This document shows, in pieces, positions 59,206 to 64,000 of a DNA stretch of 64,000 bases. Each line of letters starts with the position of its first letter. The stretch's first letter is position 1. Below the pieces are notes generated by a model. It was not told the DNA's origin. It saw only the letters and a list, made by a program, of their open reading frames with translations, and did no database searches. The position numbers and the translations under genes were made by a program. Origin of the DNA: Limosilactobacillus kribbianus (GTDB lineage: Bacteria; Bacillota; Bacilli; Lactobacillales; Lactobacillaceae); NCBI RefSeq assembly GCF_026413145.1, contig NZ_JAOVYZ010000005.1, positions 1-64,000 on the forward strand, read 5' to 3'.

Positions 59206-59865
59206 CTATTCTTTTAGCCCCTTTGGTGAAAATAATTTTTGGATCCAACCAAGAACAAGATCGGAAACAATCGCCATTAGCGCCGTCGGGAGTGCTCCCG
59301 CCAAAATTATAGCGCCACCATTTGTTGCATTAGTCCCCCGGATAATAATATCACCAAGACCACCAGCACCGATAAAGGCCCCAATCGCTGTCACCCCGAT
59401 TGCCACCACCAGGGCGTTTCGAATTCCTGCCATAATAACGGAGATTGACAGTGGAATTTCAACCATCATCAGCTGCTGCCAACGGGTCATTCCCATCCCC
59501 TTGCTGGCGTCAAGCACCGCGGGCGACGTATTGCGCAGGCCCGTATACGTATTTTGAATAATTGGCAAGAGCGAATAGAGAAAAATCGTGGTAATTACCG
59601 TCTGATCGCCAAGACCCAGGCCGAGCATCAAGATCGAAAGCATTGCGAGTGATGGAATCGTCTGGATTAGATTAGCAACCTGAATCACTGGATTGGAGAG
59701 ACGCCGATAATGGGCAATTAACGCACCAATTGGGATCCCGATCAGGGCAGCGAAGAACACCCCTTCAATTGAAATCAAAAAGTGCTGATTGAACTTTCCT
59801 AAAATGTAGTAACCGTTATGCTGAAAATAATAAAAGAATTGTTGCCACAGTCCCATGTCCTTCAT
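59206..59865 (-). CDS. opuCD: Glycine betaine/carnitine/choline ABC transporter, permease OpuCD
   Basis: 219 residues, RBS GAGGTGA. Five to six helices. The EAA-type loop is VLDASKGMGMTRWQQLMMVE (about 122), and [16 protein letters not shown] (about 168) is typical of this permease family. Fourth gene of opuCABCD, six bases after opuCC. Confidence 0.88.
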   Translation of the reverse strand: MKDMGLWQQFFYYFQHNGYYILGKFNQHFLISIEGVFFAALIGIPIGALIAHYRRLSNPVIQVANLIQTIPSLAMLSILMLGLGLGDQTVITTIFLYSLLPIIQNTYTGLRNTSPAVLDASKGMGMTRWQQLMMVEIPLSISVIMAGIRNALVVAIGVTAIGAFIGAGGLGDIIIRGTNATNGGAIILAGALPTALMAIVSDLVLGWIQKLFSPKGLKE

Positions 59866-59871
59866 CGCTCG

Positions 59872-60798
59872 TCACCTCTTTGTAAAATAGTGGTGCTTGA
59901 CAAGAAAATGATGCGCAACGGTTGACGGCTCAAGCAGCTGATCATCAACCTGATAATTGAGCTCCTGCATAGTTTCCAGGTTAATCTGGCCATCTAGCTT
60001 GTGAATGGTCGGGCCAAGCTGCGGGTACTTTTTCAAAATCGACTCGTTGGCCACCGCCGCTGCCTCGTATGGTGGGAAGAACTGCCGATCATCTTTTAAG
60101 ATCTTTAACTGATAGCTCTTAATCCGCCCATCCGTAGAATAACCAAGAATTGTCTGCATTTTCCCCTGCTCGGCGGCATCGTAGACTAGGCCGATCTGCA
60201 TCGGGTAAACGCGCTTAAAGTCAAAGCCATATTCCTTCTTAAAGCTCCGATAACCGTCACCTTTTCGATTGATCCAGGAGCTATCGACTCCCGCATTCCA
60301 CTGACTGGCAAAAGACTTCAGGTCGCTAACGGTCTCTAGATTCTTCTGATGTGCCAGCTGCTTCGTAACCATGAAAGCGTAAGTATCCGCAAAGCCATAG
60401 GTTGGGAAACGGACCTCATGATAACGACTTTTCAGCTCGCGATCAACGATCCGCGTAGCAACTTGGGGGTTCTTTTCCGGCTTTTCACCAAGAGTTCCGG
60501 TTAAGTCCGTTCCGGTATAAGAAGTCGCCATTACATCCGCATTATTACGTTGCAGGGCCTTATGACAAACCGTTGATGAACCAAGATTGCCAATAATCTT
60601 TGTCTTCATTCCCGTATCGTGTTCAATCAGCTGACTTAAAATGTTCGCCATGATTTGTGACTCGGTAGAAGATACAGCCGCAATTCGAATCGTCCCACTC
60701 GTATTCTTTGCTTCATACTTGTGACTACAGCCAGCAAGGACGAAGAACGCAATAATGGTCAGCGGAATCCATAACCAGCGCTGCTTAATTTTCATCAT
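59872..60798 (-). CDS. opuCC: Glycine betaine/carnitine/choline-binding lipoprotein OpuCC
   Basis: About 308 residues from ATG 60798 (AGGAAGGTGAGG upstream). Signal peptide with lipobox VLAGCSHK; Cys is about residue 24. The OpuAC-like domain includes [20 protein letters not shown] and [20 protein letters not shown], with the aromatic-rich ligand region. It delivers quaternary amines to the permease pair. Overlaps the opuCB stop by 14 bases. Confidence 0.88.
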   Translation of the reverse strand: MMKIKQRWLWIPLTIIAFFVLAGCSHKYEAKNTSGTIRIAAVSSTESQIMANILSQLIEHDTGMKTKIIGNLGSSTVCHKALQRNNADVMATSYTGTDLTGTLGEKPEKNPQVATRIVDRELKSRYHEVRFPTYGFADTYAFMVTKQLAHQKNLETVSDLKSFASQWNAGVDSSWINRKGDGYRSFKKEYGFDFKRVYPMQIGLVYDAAEQGKMQTILGYSTDGRIKSYQLKILKDDRQFFPPYEAAAVANESILKKYPQLGPTIHKLDGQINLETMQELNYQVDDQLLEPSTVAHHFLVKHHYFTKR

Positions 60799-61435
60799 CC
60801 TCACCTTCCTCTCGCAAGTTCACCGGCGTCAGTCTGCGTTCAAGTTTGCTCAACAAAAAGTCGGTGAGCAAGGCCAAAATACTGACCGGAATCGTCCCAC
60901 CAATGATTAGGTCCGGCTGATAAAGATTTAAGCCATTAAAGATAAAGTCTCCGAGCCCTCCAGCACCGATATATGATGCCAGCGTCGCCCAAGCAATCAA
61001 GTAAACGGCCGAAAGTCGGATCCCGGCCATAATCACCGGCAAGGCTTGCGGTAACGAAATTTGCCAAACCCGTTGCCAGCCGGTCATTCCCATCCCTTTG
61101 GCCGAATCCAAAAGGACGGGGTCAACCCCTTCCATCCCAATGTAGGTGTTCCGTAAAATCGGCAAGAGAGAGTAAATAAAGAGGGCGACGATTGCCGGAA
61201 ATTTCCCAATTCCAAAAATTGGAATCATTAGCGCTAGCAAGGCTAACGATGGCACCGTCTGCAACATACTAGCAATCGCAATCACAACCTTCGCTGTTTT
61301 GGGGAAGCGCGTTAGGAGGATTCCAAGCGGTACTGCCACAACGATCCCGGCCCCAAGCGAAATCAAAGAGATGTATAGCTGCTCCCAGGTTTTTAGTAAA
61401 AGATCACTCCCGTATTCATTCAGAAAGCTAATCAT
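60785..61435 (-). CDS. opuCB: Glycine betaine/carnitine/choline ABC transporter, permease OpuCB
   Basis: 216 residues from ATG 61435, chosen because it overlaps the opuCA stop in an ATGATTAG arrangement; an earlier ATG at 61453 is possible. EAA-type loop [20 protein letters not shown] (about 112) and [16 protein letters not shown] (about 160). Second gene of opuCABCD. Confidence 0.88.
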   Translation of the reverse strand: MISFLNEYGSDLLLKTWEQLYISLISLGAGIVVAVPLGILLTRFPKTAKVVIAIASMLQTVPSLALLALMIPIFGIGKFPAIVALFIYSLLPILRNTYIGMEGVDPVLLDSAKGMGMTGWQRVWQISLPQALPVIMAGIRLSAVYLIAWATLASYIGAGGLGDFIFNGLNLYQPDLIIGGTIPVSILALLTDFLLSKLERRLTPVNLREEGEDDEN

Positions 61436-62603
61436 GCCGATCACTTCTTTCATGCTCCAGCTCTTCCTGCCCCCAAACATAGTCATAAAGGACCTTTGCG
61501 AGACTTGAACGGGTAATGATGCCGACGATTTGTCGATCGTGATTTACGACCGGCATATACTTAAGGCGCCGTTTAATAATAATCTGGTAAACACTGCTCA
61601 AAAGATCCGTATCAAAAACGGTCTGCGGCGCCGGACCCATAATATCGGCTACCCGAAGATCAAGTTTATTCCGGTGGGCGATTACCTGAGCAATATCTAA
61701 CTCCCCGATCAGGTGCTGATCGCCGTCTACTACGATCAAAGAGTCAATGTGATGATGATTCATTTTCGCCAGGGCTTTTTCGAGAGAGATTTCAGCCGTT
61801 GTCGAAATCGGCCTGGTCAGCATCACCGACTGAGCGGTTGCCAGCGTTACCTGGGCTTCATTCAGCCGTTCTTCGCCAATGAGGTCGCGAACAAAATCGT
61901 TTGCCGGGTGCTGAAGGATTTCTTGGGGTGGCGCCGACTGAATAATGTGGCCATTATCAAAAATAACAATCCGGGTTGCCAGACTGATTGCCTCATCCAT
62001 GTCATGAGTCACCATAATAATCGTCTTTTTCAAGTCCTTTTGCAGGTAGTGAACCAGTTCCTGCAACTTTTGTCGAGTGACCGGATCAAGGGCGCCAAAA
62101 GGTTCATCCATCAGCATAATTTTTTGGTTGGCAGCCAGGGCACGAATGACCCCAATTCGCTGTTGCTGACCGCCAGAAATTTCGTGCGGGTAGCGTTGCA
62201 GAAACTCTTCAGGCATTTCAACCATCTTAATCAGTTCTCGTGCACGGGCTGCCCGCTTCTCTGCTGGCCACTTTAATAGTTTGGGCACCAGACAGATATT
62301 TTCTTCAATCGTCATGTGCGGAATCAGACCAATGTTTTGAATCACGTAACCAATGTGGCGGCGTAAATCAATCGGATCCTGATCCATTATATTCTTTCCT
62401 TCCACCAGCACCTGACCTGAGCTGGACTCCAGCATCCGGTTGATCATCCGCAGGGCTGTAGTTTTCCCACCACCAGAAGTCCCAATAAAACAGATAAATT
62501 CTCCAGGATGAACGGTCAGGTTAAAATCCTCTAGTGCTTTTTTCCCATTAGGATAAACCTTGCTTACCCCACGGAATTCAACAATTGAGTTCTGATCATT
62601 CAT
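61428..62603 (-). CDS. opuCA: Glycine betaine/carnitine/choline ABC transporter, ATPase OpuCA with CBS domains
   Basis: 391 residues from ATG 62603 (RBS AGGAGGGG). Walker [19 protein letters not shown] (about 36), signature [17 protein letters not shown] (about 135), Walker [14 protein letters not shown] (about 160). Two C-terminal CBS domains (about 255-380: [20 protein letters not shown] and [20 protein letters not shown]) sense ionic strength or cyclic di-AMP in relatives. The system imports compatible solutes under osmotic stress. Confidence 0.92.
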   Translation of the reverse strand: MNDQNSIVEFRGVSKVYPNGKKALEDFNLTVHPGEFICFIGTSGGGKTTALRMINRMLESSSGQVLVEGKNIMDQDPIDLRRHIGYVIQNIGLIPHMTIEENICLVPKLLKWPAEKRAARARELIKMVEMPEEFLQRYPHEISGGQQQRIGVIRALAANQKIMLMDEPFGALDPVTRQKLQELVHYLQKDLKKTIIMVTHDMDEAISLATRIVIFDNGHIIQSAPPQEILQHPANDFVRDLIGEERLNEAQVTLATAQSVMLTRPISTTAEISLEKALAKMNHHHIDSLIVVDGDQHLIGELDIAQVIAHRNKLDLRVADIMGPAPQTVFDTDLLSSVYQIIIKRRLKYMPVVNHDRQIVGIITRSSLAKVLYDYVWGQEELEHERSDRHD

Positions 62604-62645
62604 GCATACCCCTCCTAACAATTAACAAGTTTTCATTTTTCTTTA

Positions 62646-62675
62646 ATTTTACGTTCATTATGATAACGATTTCAA
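62646..62675 (-). promoter_or_regulatory. opuCABCD promoter
   Basis: TTGAAA (62675-62670) and TAAAAT (62651-62646), 18 bp apart on the minus strand, 43 bp upstream of opuCA. The region 62676-62804 upstream holds no gene. Confidence 0.5.
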
Positions 62676-62804
62676 GACTATCTAATCATTTCTGTTGTTA
62701 TTAAAAACAGTTATTTAACATTGCTTTGTCTTCTAAAGCATTGTCGTAGAAACCAAGACCAATCGTTATGGGGCAGGACAAGTAAAAAACATCCGTTGCA
62801 TCAC

Positions 62805-62839
62805 AAAAGACCCGGGCCATAAATTTGACTCGGGTCTTT
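62805..62839 (-). terminator. Terminator of the ppsA gene
   Basis: AAAGACCCG/CGGGTCTTT stem with a 16-nt loop, followed by T on the minus strand, 39 bp after the ppsA stop. Confidence 0.65.
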
Positions 62840-62877
62840 GTAATCAAAATCAAGGAAATTGACAAAGTACTATCTTA

Positions 62878-64000
62878 TTACCATTCGTAGTCGGTTGGGT
62901 CCTGAATTCCACGGCCCGTGGCCTTGTCGAGCAGGATCCGCTGTTCGAAGTGAGCAACGTTGCGCTTCGTGGCCTTGACCATGTCTGGGTTGACGGAAAC
63001 GTAGTCGATCCCACTTTGAATCAGGAAATTCGTGAATTCTGGATATTCGGACGGTGCCTGCCCACAGATGGAAACCGTCCGACCGTCCTTGTGAGCGGTC
63101 TTGATCAGGTGCCGGATAGCACGCTTAACAGCCAGGTTCCGCTCGTCGAACAGGCTGGAAACCGTGTCGTTGTTCCGGTCACAACCCAGTAGAAGCATCG
63201 TCAGGTCGTTGGAACCGATGGAGTAACCATCAACGAACTGGTTGAACTGGTCGGCCAGGATGATGTTGGATGGGATTTCAGCCATCATGTAAACCTTGAA
63301 GTCGGCGCTCCGCACTAATCCCTGGTCGTGCATGATTGCAGTGACCTTCCGGGCTTCGTCAACGGTCCGAACGAATGGGATCATAACGTTCAGGTTCTTC
63401 AGGCCGAACTCTTCACGAACCTTCTTGACGGCCGCCAGTTCCAGCTTGAAGGCTTCCACGTACTTCGGGTCGTAGTAACGGGAGGCACCCCGCCAGCCCA
63501 GCAGGTCGGCTGGTTCGTGTGGCTCGTACTTCTCGCCACCCTTGAGCTTCCGGTATTCACTGGACTTGAAGTCGGACAGCCGCAGGACAACCGGCCGTGG
63601 TGCCATCGCCCGGGCAACCTTACTTACACCGTCGGCCAGCATGTCAACAACCTTCTCCGGGTGTCCCTGGTCAATCAGGTAAAGTGGGTGTTCATGGATG
63701 TAGGTGGTCCAAAGGAATTCTTCCCGCATCAGACCAATCCCGTCGGCTGGCAGGGTTGAGTACTTCTCGGCCAACTCTGGGTCCCCGAGGTTCATCATAA
63801 CCCGGGTAGCGGTTGGTGGGAAGGTCTCGGCAGCAACGACTTGGCCACCGGCAGCGGCCTGGGTCGTCGTTGGCTTCTTGAACAGGGATTCAACCTTGCC
63901 CTTGTAGACAACCCCGTTCTTAGCGTCAACCGTAACGACATCCCCAGTCTTGAAGACGTCGGTTGCGGCCTTGCCCCGACTCTTGGTTCCGACGATACAT
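62878..64000 (-). CDS. ppsA: Phosphoenolpyruvate synthase, C-terminal part (runs off window)
   Basis: The frame stays open to the window edge, giving 373 visible residues. It enters with CIVGTKSRGKAATDVFKTGD, the end of the phosphohistidine swivelling domain. The PEP/pyruvate-binding TIM barrel follows: ADGIGLMREEFLW, then RLSDFKSSEYRKLKGGEKYE, then GWRGASRYYDP, and MIPFVRTVDEARKV. The catalytic Cys lies in VSICGQAPSEYPEF. It makes PEP from pyruvate and ATP, releasing AMP and phosphate. An internal ATG at 63798 is not the start. Confidence 0.9.
   Translation of the reverse strand, partial: CIVGTKSRGKAATDVFKTGDVVTVDAKNGVVYKGKVESLFKKPTTTQAAAGGQVVAAETFPPTATRVMMNLGDPELAEKYSTLPADGIGLMREEFLWTTYIHEHPLYLIDQGHPEKVVDMLADGVSKVARAMAPRPVVLRLSDFKSSEYRKLKGGEKYEPHEPADLLGWRGASRYYDPKYVEAFKLELAAVKKVREEFGLKNLNVMIPFVRTVDEARKVTAIMHDQGLVRSADFKVYMMAEIPSNIILADQFNQFVDGYSIGSNDLTMLLLGCDRNNDTVSSLFDERNLAVKRAIRHLIKTAHKDGRTVSICGQAPSEYPEFTNFLIQSGIDYVSVNPDMVKATKRNVAHFEQRILLDKATGRGIQDPTDYEW

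Noticed and set aside
1-64000. tRNA or rRNA genes
   Set aside because: I looked for cloverleaf ends and rRNA signatures and found none. The lysS-like remnant suggests a former tRNA/rRNA-rich locus, but no RNA gene is left here.

Overview
The window looks like chromosome from a heterofermentative member of the Lactobacillaceae, most likely the genus Limosilactobacillus. The evidence is the gene set (PepX, PepI, D-lactate dehydrogenase, OpuC, PotABCD, LtaS-type enzyme, HelD, a BrnQ gene behind a T-box), strong AGGAGG-type ribosome binding sites, and GC-rich coding DNA from about 6.5 kb onward. The species cannot be settled from the sequence alone. The first ~6.4 kb is visibly AT-richer and full of broken mobile DNA; the rest reads as an ordinary chromosome backbone with compact operons and many intrinsic terminators.

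Layout. 1-3.3 kb: a truncated IS4-type transposase, a small replicon-like module (ribbon-helix-helix protein, five GTATATAC palindromes, an HUH rolling-circle Rep) and an internally deleted ISL3 transposase. 3.4-6.0 kb: an NAD-salvage unit (NrtR-type regulator, nicotinate phosphoribosyltransferase) whose apparent third gene, a nicotinamidase, is cut off after seven codons by an IS30 fragment. 6.0-6.5 kb: a lysS-like 3' remnant and two pairs of 11-bp-period repeats that resemble integrase arm sites, next to the 3' end of guaA. 6.5-13.1 kb: guaA, a 28-codon ORF, an operon of triosephosphate isomerase, class II aldolase and histidine phosphatase, an AAA ATPase and coaA. 13.3-18 kb: a copper unit (CPC-type P-type ATPase plus membrane cupredoxin behind two cop boxes) and an LtaS-type enzyme. 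18-31 kb: DMT transporter, HelD, DedA, a second histidine phosphatase, HflX, a PAS protein, D-LDH, a TetR/YhgE pair, GalM and PspC. 31-43 kb: a five-gene run with a Fur-family regulator, an amino-acid permease, potABCD, pepX and pepI. 43-56 kb: P-type cation ATPase, HAD phosphatase, DHH phosphoesterase, DUF2325 protein, T-box/BrnQ, glucosaminidase, ABC-F and a LysM-NlpC/P60 cell-wall enzyme. 56-64 kb: a TrpXYZ-type ABC transporter behind a short leader peptide containing a Trp codon, opuCABCD and the 3' part of a PEP synthase gene.

Most interesting structure. Four copies of a ~120-165 nt palindromic element (31.0, 35.7, 35.8 and 51.3 kb) lie in three tail-to-tail intergenic regions. Three begin within 10 nt after a stop codon and the fourth is in tandem behind one of these. 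Their helices show compensatory changes, and G-U pairs that would be A-C mismatches on the other strand occur consistently in one orientation. This suggests a family of structured 3'-UTR RNAs. Other leads are the RHH/GTATATAC operator array with two 38-bp-spaced pairs, the Trp-codon leader of the TrpXYZ transporter, the divergent TPI in an aldolase operon, the broken NAD-salvage operon and a one-base-frameshifted P-loop kinase remnant.

How the genes work together: the window concentrates on nutrient import (nicotinate use, amino acids, polyamines, quaternary ammonium osmolytes), peptide breakdown (proline peptidases), envelope synthesis and turnover (LTA polymerisation, glucosaminidase, NlpC/P60) and metal or stress handling (copper export, Fur, HelD, HflX).
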